Below, one piece after another: positions 1-53,331 of a stretch of DNA of 64,000 bases. Positions within the stretch are counted from its first letter, which is position 1. Each line of letters opens with the position of its first letter. The stretch covers positions 117,159,195 to 117,223,194 of the forward strand of contig CP136065.1 of NCBI GenBank assembly GCA_032622095.1. The letters run 5' to 3'. This DNA is from Siphonodentalium dalli (Eukaryota; Mollusca; Scaphopoda; Gadilida; Siphonodentaliidae). The position numbers were made by a program, and so were the translations under genes. The notes under the pieces were generated by a model that saw only the letters and a list, made by a program, of their open reading frames with translations, searched no databases and was not told where the DNA came from.

Positions 1-1282
1 ATAGTTGCATCCCGAATAGAGATGTAAATATTTACAATTGAGCATTGTTCAGACGATGTTTTCCATGCAGTGCTATGGTCGATTTATTTTAAATTTTTGG
101 CAATGTTAGTAGAATGCTACGTTCTCCAGGTTAGCGTACCACCTGAGTATTAACTTATCAATTTCACGCACCCGAAGAAGTACATAATATGTCTTTAAAG
201 TGCATCTTCGAGAACAAAGCACAATCTAAACAACTACTATCAGGAGGAATGAAACTGAGAGAAGACAAATCCCAATTCAAAGATGTAGTCATTCAAAGAG
301 ATTTGACTGAAGAGCAATACAAAGGAAAAAGAAGAAAGCCTTAATGGAGGAACTAAAAACAATGAATGAGGGTGAAGAGGGTCACAAATTTGTCATTAGA
401 AAAAAGATTCCTCAAACAAAGAAACCCCCTCCTAATAAGGATTTTAAAGATTTTAACATTATCTACACATACCAGAACACAAGGAATGGGGATCTTATAT
501 ACAAATATAGACACTTTTACAAAGAAAGACGAAGTGGAGGCTATTTTAGAAATAAAATCTCCTGATATTTAAATCCTTACTGAAACAAGACCAAAAAATG
601 CAAAAGATCAACAACGTCAGGATTTTATTTTCGATGGATATGACCTTTTCCATACCCAACTCAACACAGGAAGAGGAGTGGTTATCCATACTAAATGCTC
701 CCTGAAGGTAAACTTAGTGGAGTCCGAAAACAAATGCAAAGAAGCAGTATGGTGTCATATAAAAACTAAAGAACAGCGACCGGCTTCTTATTGGTGGCAT
801 CTATCGAAGCCCAATAGCAGTAGGAATCCAGATGAATGAAACAGCTGATTCCCATTACTTGTACAAAACCTTCACAGGAGATTTGAACCATAAGAACAGT
901 GATTTGGAAACAATGTCCACTGATGTAAGGATAGAAACAGAAACATACAAGTTTTTGGAAAATGGATACAAGCATTCCTGACCGACAGAAAAAAATAATA
1001 AAGGTGACAGATGCACAATAAATACAACGAAACGTCTCAAGCAGTATTCCCCAAGGCTCAGTGTTAGGACCTATCCTATTTCTAATCTTCATAAACGACA
1101 TCACTGAAGATATGGACAGCAATATTTAAATCTTTGCAGATGATTCCAAGATATACCAGACAATAAATGATGAAGACAGCAAACAACTACAAGTAGACCT
1201 CCATACCCTATCATCTTGGACAGATAAGTGGCTTTTGAGATTTAATGCGGGAAAATGTAAGTTATGCATATGGGAGCCAGAC

Positions 1283-1857
1283 TTGTTTACTTTGAAAATC
1301 AGAAATAGTGAGATTCACCTTCATAAATAGGGAGATTTGGATAAAAATAGGGAGATTTTATCTTTGATGGTAAATTACTAAAACATCACATATAGAAAGG
1401 AATTTATGGGCTACTATAAATAAAGAATAAATTATTATCATTTGATATTATATTTTATATATAAACTTAAAAACCAATAACAACATATTACAACATTAAC
1501 AAAATAAATTAACAATGTTCATCACAGCTTACTTCTCACATTCTGATGAATGCTCTTTCACATAAGTTTTGAGGGCTGATTTTGAAAGTTTTAGCACATC
1601 CTGTGATGGCTGGTAATTAAAGCAATCACCATTGTTGTTTATTTTACAGGCTAGCAGAGCACACAATGTATCGTTGTTTAACTCTGATCTAAAGCTTGTC
1701 TGTATCTTTTTACAAATTGAGAAAACACGTTCGCTGTCAGCATTACTGTTTGGAATTGATAACACAGTTTTAACAACTAGTCCTAGGTGTGGAAATCTCA
1801 ACTGTCCTGTGCTAGTAACTTTGGTCAATATATTCATCCAATACTCGTCGCAGGAAA
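1283..1857 (-). mobile_element. hAT transposon fragment inserted in the LINE
   Basis: The LINE reading stops after GKCKLCIW (about 1250-1275) and resumes with NNTYTVAEEGNPYTIETT near 1862. The DNA between is unrelated to the LINE and carries a hAT transposase tail on the minus strand. The left portion (1315-1380) holds 'atagggagattt' repeats like those near the end of the element at 44543. Exact ends and a target duplication could not be fixed. Confidence 0.6.
1532..1855 (-). pseudogene. hAT transposase C-terminal dimerisation region (fragment)
   Basis: The minus-strand frame reads CDEYWMNILTKVTSTGQLRF, then VLSIPNSNADSERVFSICKK, then LCALLACKIN, and stops at 1529-1531. The order 'DEYW ... 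L..P.L..L....LSIP.SNA..ERVFS ... LL..K' is the hAT C-terminal dimerisation signature. Only about the last 110 residues are present; the catalytic core is missing, so this is a remnant. The open frame continues upstream into unrelated LINE sequence, which is fortuitous. Confidence 0.8.
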
Positions 1858-2699
1858 TGAAAACAACACTTATACGGTAGCAGAGGAAGGCAATCCATAT
1901 ACAATAGAAACTACCAGAAAAGAAAATAACTTGGGAGTAATATTTAATGAACAGTTGAAATTTACACAACACATAAACAGCTGCAGTAAACAAAGCCAAC
2001 CAAAAGCTAGTCCTGCTGAAAATAACCTTCAAATATATGAATGATGATATGTTCCTGATCTTAAATAATTCATTTGTGAGACCAACACTAGAGTATGGAT
2101 CAACAATATGGAATCTTCATTATAAAAAGGACAAGACATCAATAGAGAGAGAGTACAAAGAAGAGCGACCAAAATGATAGAATCCATCAAAAACAATTCA
2201 TATGATGTCAGACTGAAACACCTTGGCCTCCCAACACTAGAATAGTGGAGAGAAAGATCCGACATGATCCAGGTATACAAAATAATGAATGATTCAGAGA
2301 GATCCGACATGATCCAGGTACATGTGTACAAAATAAGGAATGATTCAGAGAAAGTACAAGTAAAGTCACAGGCTCGCAGGGATGATGATAGAATGAGAGG
2401 ACCCAGACTGACATTAAGCAGAAGACGATATAATAAGAAGTTTACACAAAATACATTTAGTTGATGGATAATAGACTCCTGTAACAAACTCACAGCATAG
2501 TTGCTGGCTCTCTAAACCAATTTAAATCTTATCTGAATGACAGTTGGTGACAATAAGATAATAAATTTATGTATAAATTTTAACCGGACAAAAAGCGCAA
2601 CAAAAAATCACTTTAGAAGTGAGCTCAAGAAGATAGGCCTATACAGGCGAAAGCTTAATAATGGCCTGAACTTTAAAGGTAAATCAAATGTAAAAATAA

Positions 2700-2800
2700 G
2701 CGAGCCTCTCTATGGGAGACTCACATATATATAAGAGAATGCACTTGCATAGGATATATAATGCTGCACCAGTGCAGCTCCCATCATGAAAGGGATATAC
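2700..2800 (+). repeat. Fragment of the palindrome-bearing piggyBac-like MITE family
   Basis: The stretch 'ctatgggagactcacatata...taagagaatgca' followed by 'atgctgcaccagtgcagctcc...catcatgaa' matches the right half of the element at 27844-28104, including its end. The left half and the flanking TTAA are not recognisable, so this is a decayed or truncated copy. Confidence 0.6.
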
Positions 2801-2973
2801 ATAACATTGTACCAACTAAGATCTATGAGTTAGTTGAGTCTACTGCCCAAAGATTGCTTCCTGACAAGACACCAGACAGACAATTAGTAGATCCAGATGT
2901 TGATATTATCTGTATCATACTATGTGTGCATAATTACAATATTTATTATGAGTACAGTTATGATGCCATTTGA

Positions 2974-43286
<40,313 letters not shown>

Positions 43287-43600
43287 GACTTCATGATTTT
43301 AGGCAATAATAACCCATTGTAAGATAAAACCTGGCATAATGTATTTTGCAGAATGAATGAACGGAGGTCTGATGTCACAAAAGCAGCAAGAATATATTTT
43401 TAAATATATGTACAAACAATGGATAATGTTACACATTTTATTTCCAATTTGTTTTATGTATTACAATAGTCCTGATTTTAATTCACAATGAATATTATTT
43501 TAACAGTTGAATACTGATAAGTTTTTAAAGGATTGTGATCCAGAAAATATGTTAGTATTTTCTTTCAATATACAGATAATAAATATATAAACTGTCCATT
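43287..43600 (+). promoter_or_regulatory. Start of the JNK 3' UTR with a candidate polyadenylation signal
   Basis: AT-rich sequence follows the TGA. The first AATAAA is at 43578-43583 (another at 43950-43955), so a short 3' UTR of about 0.3-0.7 kb is possible. Further AATAAA motifs occur, including one at 49992-49997 in a stretch that also looks UTR-like, so a much longer UTR cannot be ruled out. In AT-rich DNA these hexamers are frequent by chance. Confidence 0.4.
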
Positions 43601-44534
43601 TTGCTCATATAATCAAATATTTGGTCGCTAATCGTTACTTTTATAGTGAGTGATTAGCAGCATATAAATGCATTCGTATCAGTCTATTCAATATCCTGGG
43701 CATGAAACATCCATGATGGCAATGTATATATTAAATTATTTTTAAAGCTTCAATTGAATACTAATTACTTTATTCACAATGGTAATTATACATTACTATC
43801 TATAAACCTTAACACAGCACACATTACATCACTTGCATGACTTTATCTCAGTTCTTACATGCCACCATAATTAAATTAAACATGTACGCAAGCCCTGCCG
43901 ACTGTGCTTTTAACATCGCCAACCGTGATTACATAGTAATAGTAGACAAAATAAAGTCTGGCTCAGAATCCACATTTTGTGCTTGTTGACATCATTGGAA
44001 GTTAATCCAGAGAACTGGAGAACCGGTGGATTTATTTTTTTCGGCTTCTTTATCAAGTGATAGTTATGGAAACTGGTCATTGTGTTCTTAATTGGGAGGG
44101 CTTTCCTATAGTGCTTAGTTGTATTCATCAGGATCACAATCCTTTAAGTATCAGAAAAAATCTGCATTCACAATTGCTCTACCAATATTATTACCTCAGT
44201 AAATGTTGGTTTACAGATATGGTTGTTGAACACTTTTTCTACTGTAGATATTACATTTTTAAATTGCTTCCTTTCACTGACATTGTAGAATGGATAGCAA
44301 TTTGATATCATGTCTAACCTACCGATATTGTATGAAATAATGTGACAAATTGGTGACATCTTAAATGACTGGAAGTTAAGTAAGGTGCCTTACAGTATAG
44401 TGGTCAATGTTTTGAGCCATAGGTGTAGAATGAAAGAATATAACAGGTAATGAACGCATTAAGTCAATGGCCTATTTAAAGACATATTTGGTGCTTATTT
44501 CACTACTCCAAATTGATTTTTTACTTTTCATCCT
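43601..44534. other. AT-rich sequence after JNK, no recognised feature
   Basis: May be 3' UTR or intergenic. Frames here are short and without motifs. Confidence 0.4.
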
Positions 44535-44542
44535 CCACACCC

Positions 44543-45716
44543 GAGGGCCCAGGCTAGGGGTTGAAAACAGGGAGACTTCTGGAGATTTTAGGGAGACTTC
44601 AGGCAAAATAGGGAGAAGTGGGCAACACTTAAGAAAAACATTAGAAACACTTATTCATTTTTTAATATCACTATATTTATAACATCAATAAAAAGATAAA
44701 ATAACAAGATATTAAAGACATGTTTAGCAATATTAAAATACAGCACAAGTATAGTTTAGATAGATAACCTGACATTGTATTTCTTCAATTTATAACTTTT
44801 ATTTAAAAATAAATTTGTTTTTACTTTATTTGAAGAAATTAATTGTTATTATAAATTTGAAATTTATGGAAATGTTTTGTGTAAATATCATTTAAGCAAG
44901 ACAGTTAGCAAGTTACAGTAGTAGTTAAATTTTAAAACTTAAATGGAAGTAGTATTGTAATACATTATTGTAGGATTCTATCATTGTAGTAGTATTTCCT
45001 AGACTGGAGGATATCATATGAACAGTCCGAAACAAGATGAAAGTTTAATTTGGTCACTGCTGTAAATGTGGGTGTCCATTAAAATAAACAATAAGGATTA
45101 ATCAAGGAGTTGTAAAAGCTTTCAGCTTTATTTCTAAAGCTTTTGTTAATTAATGCCAACGTCCATGGTGTAATCTGATTAAATAAATAAACTTGACAAG
45201 TTGGAGTCCCCATTTATTTACGGAAGCGGTCTCCCAAAAGTGCGACGCTTTGCCGAACAGAACTTCCAAAATGCTTAGTACATAATCTGATAATGTCGTA
45301 ATTGTTTTGTAACTGAATATCTGGAAGGCCGTCTTGTACTAATTTATAAAATCATGGAACTCTAATGGTCTAACTATTTTGGATACTAGTGATCGTTAGA
45401 TATATAATCCTCTGACAATCCCGTCGAATATAGTCAACTTCAAATAGATCAGGCTGGGATTGAATGTGAACTTCTCTGATTAGAAAGGGATATTTAAAGG
45501 AAATGTTTCCCCCAATCGTTCAGAGAGATAGGACAACAATATTATTACAGATATATTTTAATATATTTTTTTGCAAAACAGGCAAATTTCCACCGGGAAA
45601 TCTCAGTTGGTCAAATTTGGAAGGAGACTTCATTTTCGCCTCATGGACATCCGAGGGCGAAGTCGCCTGCTTGAAAGCAAGAACTTTGCCCCAGTCACCT
45701 CCTAGCTTGGGGCCTG
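44543..45716. mobile_element. Non-autonomous hAT element, TIR (C/G)AGG(C/G)CCCA(A/G)GCTAGG
   Basis: The left end GAGGGCCCAGGCTAGG matches the inverted right end CAGGCCCCAAGCTAGG at 13 of 16 positions. The flanks ccacaccc / ctacactc (44535-44542, 45717-45724) agree at 6 of 8, so the copy is older. Inside the ends are 'agggagacttc' and 'gggcgaagtc' motifs shared with 31542-32426 and with the hAT fragment near 1320. Confidence 0.65.
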
Positions 45717-45724
45717 CTACACTC

Positions 45725-47584
45725 ATTTGAGGAGCATAACATTCAACTACTGCTGCTGAATAAGTTTGTTGTATCCTTAAAAAAAACATGATGTGAACTA
45801 CGCAAAACTAATTTAGCTAACAAGAGTTCCCACCTATAATTTACGGTATATAAGATACTGACTTAATGTTCTGCCAATGTGTTTCAAAATTTATGAAAAT
45901 AACATGTGTCAAGTAAGTTTACTTGTGTTTTTTGTAAATTCTCCCTGTTGACAAGTATGGAAATATAGTTAATCTTTGGCTTGCATAATTTTCAGACCTA
46001 TATTGGGAACTCCACAGTGGATATTGAGTGTCGCTCTATACTGGTGACAGAATGTTGCATTCAAACTTATCTCCAGTGCACTCAGAGTGTCATTTTTAAA
46101 CTTCCAATACCTGTATGCTGAGAAAGAGTCCGATTAAAACATCCCTGTTGAGAGAAGTGCTGCCACCTTTGTCCCAAACCATAGTCCTGTTTAGAGGAAA
46201 TTTTAATTTTTACAATTTTAACAATCACTTATTTTAGTCAGCTGCAGATGCCAACATATGATATACCTCACAAGTAAATTGTACTTGCGATTTGTTTTTC
46301 GTATATAATATAATGTATTGAGGTGAAGTGAGCAATGAAAATAGTAACTTTGCAAGTAAGTTGTGATTATCTATATAAGGTAATCAGTTGTGATTGGAGT
46401 TACTTAATGTTTGATAGCTGCTAGAAATAAGTTAACATATTCTTCCATATATATGATGTGGCAAAAATAGTTATACGGTTCCATGTGCTTTAATTATTTA
46501 AAGTAAGAGCACTTTTCATGAAACTTCATAACCACCAACATTCATTTATCAACTTTATTCATTTAGTATTGGCTGGTAAAACGAGGTGTCATACTAAACA
46601 TGGAGTAGATGTGTCCATGTTTTTGTATCTTTCATAATAGGTCCATAATCTAGTTGTTTCATTTGGAATATCTAGGGCATTATGTGGAATGTTCTCATTT
46701 TCCACCATCTACATAACTTTATTTTGTGAGTATTTTTATCAATAGCAAACACATGAAGATATCCGCAGTACACTGAAAATGTTACACCACTTGTTCCCTT
46801 ATTTTCCATATTTTAGTACTCTCTACACCCGTCAGTAAGCCCATCATTGAGGATGAGCCTAGTCTATGTTTTTACTCTCAAAATCCCCAAAAAATCATGG
46901 GGTGATCCTCCAAGATAGCTCACCCCCCATTTTTAGAAATTAGATGGCATGTATACATTGATACTCTGAATGAAGATGATAAAACTTCATGCACAAAATT
47001 AGCATTACTCCTGCTAATTTCCATTGCAAACTCATTAATACTACCTGTCCCATTGTGTTTCACTAAATGCTGTATTACAATTTATAAGATGATGGTTGTG
47101 TCTTATTTTGAATATTTATCTAGCATAATAAAACACAAAACAAATTATTTTCATTAAATAACATAATTTACATCATGATTTATATAAAATACTACATTAG
47201 ATCTGTGAGTGCAAACTGCGATTTTGCATTTGGGTAAGCCCAGTCCCAAGTTTCTGTGTCAAAACAATCACACCCCTCTCTCTTCTTCCCCCCACCCCCA
47301 CCACGGACCTACTGATGGGTGTATACAGTAGTATAAATTTCTCATCTGTGCAAAAAGCATATATGAGAATTCCAAGAAACCATACTATTATGTCTTTGTT
47401 CATATCAATATGTAAACGTTCTTGTTTATTTAGTCAAAATGTTTCTTTCATTTCTTTAAATAGTGTACCATAGAGCAATGAAAATATAACAATTTTGATC
47501 TCTGGGCAATGTGTTCTTGACACATACCATTGAATAAAACATGTCATACAACTAACAGAAGAACAACGAAAACTTATTCAACTG
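45725..47584. other. No recognised feature
   Basis: AT-rich, no repeat or coding pattern. Confidence 0.45.
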
Positions 47585-47588
47585 TTAA

Positions 47589-48033
47589 CCCTTTACCCAA
47601 CAGAATGGCCCTGTGCCAATGCATTCTCTTATATATGCGAGTCGACCATAGGTCGCCTCGCATATATAAGAGAATGCATTGGCTTAACACATATTAAAAA
47701 TGATAAAATTGTCAAAGAATGTAGAAAAATATTATAAAAAATGTAAGAAAAAATTATAAAATTGTTAAAGAATGTAAGAAAAAATGGTAAAAAGTGTTAA
47801 AAAAGAATTGTTTAGGCCAATGCATTCTCTTATATATGCGAGGTGACCTATGGTCGACTCGCATATATAATAGAATGCATTGGCACAGGGCATAACTGTA
47901 ACCATCACAATGTGGTCAATGAACCGGTTCCAATGATATCCATATTTGTATGATGTTATTGAGACAGACCGAAGATATTTTAGGCTGTTGAAGCTTTATT
48001 TGGGCGGTTTTGGCCGCTTTGTTGGGTAAAGGG
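47589..48033. mobile_element. piggyBac-like MITE with TTAA target and two 69-bp palindromes
   Basis: TTAA lies at 47585-47588 and 48034-48037. The inverted ends CCCTTTACCCAACA are identical. Palindromes are at 47615-47683 and 47816-47884, both 69 bp as in the 23782 element, and themselves placed as an inverted pair (ctgtgccaatgc ... gcattggcacag). The DNA between them is made of 'gtaagaaaaaat(t/g)(a/g)taaa' repeats. 445 bp, non-coding. Confidence 0.87.
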
Positions 48034-48215
48034 TTAATTGAAATTAAGTTTGGATATGCACAGTAGTAATTGATGCATACTGGATTCCATATTTTAATTT
48101 CAGTATCTTGTCAGTGTCAGCTTGAGCTTTTTATGTGATTTATGTGCACATAACATTTATTCATAACAAAATTAATTTATAAAATAATAACTATACCTAC
48201 ATGTAACTGGAAATA

Positions 48216-48393
48216 CAGTAATGCCCTAAATAATCGACTCCTTAACCACAGCAGAATTATGGGTAATTTTTCAGGATTTAGTCTCACTGAGAGCTTTCCG
48301 GTGAATGGCAACAAGCCATATTTCCGACAAAATCCTGAAAATTTACCCATAATTCTGCTGTTGTTAAGGAGTCGATTATCTAGGGCATTACTG
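48216..48393. mobile_element. Tc1/mariner-like MITE, ~64-bp TIR, TA target
   Basis: The ends CAGTAATGCCCTA(A/G)ATAAT and the next ~45 bp (cgactccttaac.acagcaga, attatgggtaa) are near-exact inverted copies. TA flanks both sides (48214-48215, 48394-48395). It would form an almost complete hairpin if transcribed. Confidence 0.82.
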
Positions 48394-48399
48394 TAAGAT

Positions 48400-51300
48400 G
48401 TCATTTTGTACTATATTGTAAAATTATAGTCCTGAAAGTGGTGTTGAAACGGTTAGTCAACTAATCAATGTCGACTCACTTATCACCAAAGTCAACTCTG
48501 AAATCCGCTAGTCAATTAGTTGAAACATGTCCTCAATATTGCCTACTAATCAACATAAACTGCAGAAATTTAAGGATCCATTTAAATAGTCTTCACAAAA
48601 ATATCTTCAAGGAAACTGTACCCATGTTTGTATTCTCTTCAAGTTTGTTGCTACGTTCAAGTAAGAAAGTTCAGTTTATAATATAATCTGTTCTCAATAT
48701 TTATGATTTCACCCAATTGTTGGCATTTAAAATGGAATACCAGAATTCTGCAACTTTTCTTCAAATTCAACTTCTATATAGCAGCGGTTTCATGTTCATT
48801 TATGCCATGCAACTTTTATTGCATTCATGACCTTTTTTTAAATTATGTTCACCAGCGCTGCACATTATTAATATAGCTACCTGTACAATTAGCAGGCCAG
48901 TGTTTTATTTCTGATGAGATTGTCTTGTGACAAATGTCGCTAACAACATTGGCTTACTTTCATAAATTGAACTATTTCTTATGGACTTATGGACAAGTAA
49001 GACGTTCTTATGCCATACCTATGTTTATAAATGGAATCCAAGAGAGTTGTTTGACTAATCAACTTGTAAATTATTACTCCTGTTGACTTCTGATAATCAC
49101 TAATCGATTCAACACTACTACAAGTGCAATCTCTATAAAATTCTAAAGAATTATGTGATGGTTGTGATGAATCTCTTTACACTATTATTCCGGTGCTGGA
49201 TTCACCGATGTTTTCTGATTGTTATTTTGTCCACAATTTGGCATTCATAGTGTGTAGTTAAAGGTATCTGTTTAAAGCAGATCCTATAAATTTGTATTTA
49301 AACATGCCATAAAAAAAACTGTCAAGGAAACTTGGAAAAATTGCCCTCATTTCAGTTCACAAACAGAATAAAGCTTTCAAATTCCAAGAGAAACCCACAG
49401 ATTACATCCAGAATATACCCATTATTTATCTAGCATATAAAACTCTAATGTCCACAGAAACTGCAACCATAGAGCTAGAAACTCTTCAAAACTTGGGAAA
49501 TTAAATGTGAAATTTATCTACAATCAATTAGACATTGGGAATGCACATTAAAACTCTAGTTTAGAGCCACATTTTAATATGAACCGCTTTCTCACCCCTT
49601 ATGGAAGCTACATTCCACTCCCAATTAATTGCCCCATGGAAAAATTAAAGTTAAGGTTCACCCCTTATGTGTGAAACATGCAATCATTCATCCAAAACAA
49701 TATTGTACCTCGATCAAGTCAAGATGTGTTACCTATTCCTCACTCCTCCCATTTCGCTTTATTATAGCAATGAAATGTATTCTGAGTGTCAAATTGAAAT
49801 CTGAATATTGAAAGTTCGCTGTGACGTCACTAGAATATTAATGTCTCATTGTTTCAAATGTGTTATGAAATGAGGCTGTTGTATTAACACTGTTCTAATC
49901 ATGTATGCCATTACATATGTCTTGATTTGTGAGAATTCGGTTGATGGAAATGAATGGGATCATTTGAGTATGTTTGTAGCACATCCCCATGAATAAAGTT
50001 ATATTATAATTTTATTTCATACTGACTGTGAAAATAATCAAATAAAAGTATCAAACAAAAAACCTACGTTTATCATCACTATTTTAACCATGTTATGTTG
50101 AGTTCCAAGTTCCTTCACCTTTTTCCGAAAAGTGACATTGATTATTGTGATAGATACTGGCAGATAATAATAATAATAATAATAATGACCAGTTTATATA
50201 GCGACACAAAATGCAAAACCATCTCTTCTCAGCACTTTAACCTACCTTATCTCCACAACCAATGTTGAATATGGATGAGTTTTTATCTCGCTCAAATTTA
50301 TATTATAAATTATTGTGGTGGATTGTTGGTAACATTGAAGGCTTGGAGTTTATGTTCAACCAAGTCTTAGAGTGACAGTGTTGAAACATAGGCTCTGAGC
50401 CGTCTTATGATGACAGACCCCTCACCTGTATAGTTTTTTTGTATCAATCAGTTGATCGGTTTAGAAATTAACACTCTCCATCCATCCCAAAGATGTGCTA
50501 TCTGATGCGATAACTCCCAAGTATTTTTTATCCGATCATGTACATAATTATGTGCAGGTTTATGATGACTCACCTTTTATTTTTTAGTATCAATCAGTTG
50601 TTCGCTATAATATATTAACACTTTCCATTCATCACATAGACTCATGCTATCCGATGCAATAACTCAAATATCTCTCATCTGATCATTTTCATGTTCAGCT
50701 CTACATTTAGCAAGGCACATTATTCACCAGTATCAATTTTGTTATTGATTGATTAATTAGTTTTGAAAATATTAACTCTTTCCATCCGTTATATATATAA
50801 CTAGGAAGTGATGTATTATCAGTCATGAACTGTTTTGAATATACCAATCCTTCGTCAGATCAATTTATTTTAATAATGAGCAATCAAAGCCATTAGAAAA
50901 CTTTCAGATTATATCTACCAGGCATAGAGCGCCATACCATGCATATTCACTTTGCATGGTGCTTGCTGTAAAATATGTCATGTTAATTTAACACAAGACA
51001 GTCTTGACTGCAGAAATTAAAAATTTGCCATGTATAATGTCTATGTTATATATTGTTACAGTGACCACTCTAGATCATGCCATGAATATATATATCCACT
51101 TGTTCAAAACCTGGGAACTTGTTGATGCTCTGGCATGTTATGACAGGGAACTTTATAACATTGAACAAACAATACAGGGAATATATGGCTTTGTTAATAC
51201 TTGTTCCTTAGTAAACTATTTCACAGTAGGAGATGGTCCCAGCTTCACTGGTGTTCAATGATTCGATGTGGTTCGTTCCGACGGGGCTCCGGTTCGTTCC

Positions 51301-51540
51301 TGGTTTAGTAAGAAGTTTTCCCAGCAAACATTTGAAAAATACCCGACATGTGAATATAGTACAGAATTTTTCGGTGGGAAGTTTTCATTGAACCATAATG
51401 TATAATGACACGAAGTATTTAATAGCAATATTTTAATTAGAAACAATCTATTGCAGGCAATAAAATTCCCATATGTCTATTATGGGGAAACGAGAAGGCA
51501 TGCTATCACGGTGATTTTACTGTTCACATTGTAGTTGCAC
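48400..51540. other. AT-rich stretch without a recognised gene
   Basis: An AATAAA at 49992-49997 follows 'cacatccccatg' and could be a polyadenylation signal. (ATA)n lies at 50163-50186. Two related 'ttatcc/atctgatcat' passages occur near 50525 and 50675. No coding region was recognised. Confidence 0.4.
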
Positions 51541-51544
51541 TTGT

Positions 51545-51860
51545 TATGGGAGCTGCGATGGCCGAGTGCTTGGACCCCAGATCGATTCACCTCGATCCTC
51601 GACAAAACAAAAATCGGGAGTTCCGAGCGTGCCTATATAACGTACCACGTATGCCTCGCTAAGGTGAAAGAAACAACAATGTCTAGATAATTTTCACCTT
51701 CATCCTTCTCCTTTCTCCTGTCATGTGTGATGTACCATGACCCCCCTCCAAAAAATTTCTAAGTGGCTTTGTAGGGCTGGGTTCCGCCCCTTCCAAATCT
51801 TTCCTGGTCTGGCCCAATGATCGCCGAGGTGTCATTAAGCGGTAATCATCTCCCGCCCAT
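51545..51860 (+). repeat. Possible tRNA-headed SINE remnant
   Basis: 'gagctgcgatggccgagtgc' resembles the 5' half of a tRNA-Ser/Leu with A box tggccgagtg. The B box is weak (gatcgattcac). The tail region 'gaggtgtcattaagcggtaa' resembles SINE 3' ends. No target duplication was seen. Confidence 0.35.
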
Positions 51861-51960
51861 GCAGTGCAGGGGTTCCGCCCTTTCCATATATATCTTCCCT
51901 GGTCTGGCCCAAAAACCCAATAATCGCAGAGGTGTCGTTAAGCGGTAATCATCTCCCCAG
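51775..51960 (+). repeat. Tandem duplication, two ~90-bp units
   Basis: 'gggttccgccc(c/t)ttcca', 'cctggtctggccca' and 'gaggtgtc(a/g)ttaagcggtaa' followed by tcatctccc occur twice in order. Confidence 0.8.
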
Positions 51961-52218
51961 CAGTCAGTGCAGGAAAAAAACCTGGACAACGAAAGAGAAA
52001 ACGAACGGCAAACACTACCACAATCCCCCATAGCAAAGTTTCCAGGACCGGACAGTGAAATAAAACAACATAGAGATAAACGATTCAGTCCAATTCCCTT
52101 CAATAATCTATCGATATTACCATCAAATTAAAGCCCTTTGTAATCAGCGCCTCCACTGATTAAACATATCGTTGTGTAAACACGCATGGCTAATCTGCCG
52201 TAAGCCACCCTCGGCGTG

Positions 52219-52300
52219 AGGGACTTGCTGCATATACCAGGGACTTGCTGCGTTTACCGGGGACTTGCTGCATATCCAGGCCGGGGACTTGTTGCGTATA
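52219..52300 (+). repeat. ~20-bp minisatellite, four units
   Basis: 'gggacttgctgcatatacca' and three variants in tandem. Confidence 0.85.
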
Positions 52301-52559
52301 GTAGAACCGATGGTGTAATATGAGCTATCTCTCGTCAGTAATATGGTGGTGGAATACACAAAAGATGTGGTATGTATATAGGGTGTGGTGGTTTCAGATA
52401 TAGATGTGTTGAAGGTGATCTTACTCGCAAGAGGTTGGCCAATGTGGCCGGATAGACATATAAGATAAGCACAAAGCTGTCCACCAGCGGCCAAATGAGA
52501 CTTGGTGGGTGGAGAAAATAGTTTCCAGCGATCATGGGACCAGTGAGCGTGACTCATAT

Positions 52560-53200
52560 TCATTAGGAATGTGCTAAGTTATTATATTTATTGTATAACG
52601 TAACTGATTAGCTAAATGAATACATAAACGAAGAATAAACATGTCGGCGATGTCCAGTATTACAAATACGTACAGAACCCTCTGTCAGCCCCAATGTAAA
52701 ATTTATTCTGCATGCCCCAAGAATAGATACGTTTTCACGCAGAAGCACATGATTCCCATTCTAGATTGTCCTGTCCCGACCTCAGGTTATGTTCGGACAT
52801 CATCACATCTATATCGTCCCACATACATCATATGCAACTAAAAATTATACCATAGTATTATCAAACACATATTTATATCCACGCATATGAACGTCTACAT
52901 ACACATGTACAGGTACACCCCTCGATGATATTCATATTTATAATAATAAATACTTTCTTCTGTGTATTCCCCCATATTTGATATGTATTTATATTATTCT
53001 TTCAACATATTATTCTGTCAACATGACAATATACATGTAGTACTCATGAATGTCAAATTAGACGATGAATTTATAATAATAAATTGAAAATTTGACAATA
53101 TAAAATAATATTGCAATATATTATATATTAATATCCCTACATAGAATGTGGACCATATATTGACAGAAAATTAATAACACAAAGCACAGTTGTAATCCCA
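52560..53200. other. AT-rich, no recognised feature
   Basis: Nothing recognised. Confidence 0.45.
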
Positions 53201-53331
53201 CCTCTGGTTTATATATAGTGTATCGTCGTTTCAGTGGTTTTGTCATATCACGACGTTGTTACTTTTTACCGGCGGAGGAAAGACCTTACAAGAGGTTAAT
53301 CTCATCGGGAAATGTCGCCAATGCACGTGGA

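Larger units (their letters stand above)
190..2560 (+). mobile_element. Decayed non-LTR retrotransposon (LINE, Jockey/CR1/L2-like)
   Basis: This is a degenerate LINE in the same orientation as the kinase gene. In order, the frames give: an ORF1-like end (FKDVVIQRDLTEEQ, about 275-325, then HKFVIRKKIP); an AP-type endonuclease start (MGILYTNIDTFTKKDEVEAI, about 485-545, then ILTETRPKN and GRGVVIHTK); a reverse transcriptase block (SIPQGSVLGPILFLIFINDI at about 1043-1100, then FADDSKIY); and the usual C-terminal tail (FVRPTLEYGSTIWNLHYKKD, about 2070-2130, then VQRRATKMIE and LKHLGLPTLE). Most of the endonuclease-to-RT interval is deleted (about 860-1000). Stops and frameshifts are frequent, and a hAT fragment interrupts the element at about 1283-1857. 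It is not functional. The clade is a judgement from motif style only. Confidence 0.85.

Noticed and set aside
43910-44305. Overlapping frames on both strands after JNK
   Set aside because: Short, AT-driven, without motif; more likely UTR or intergenic.
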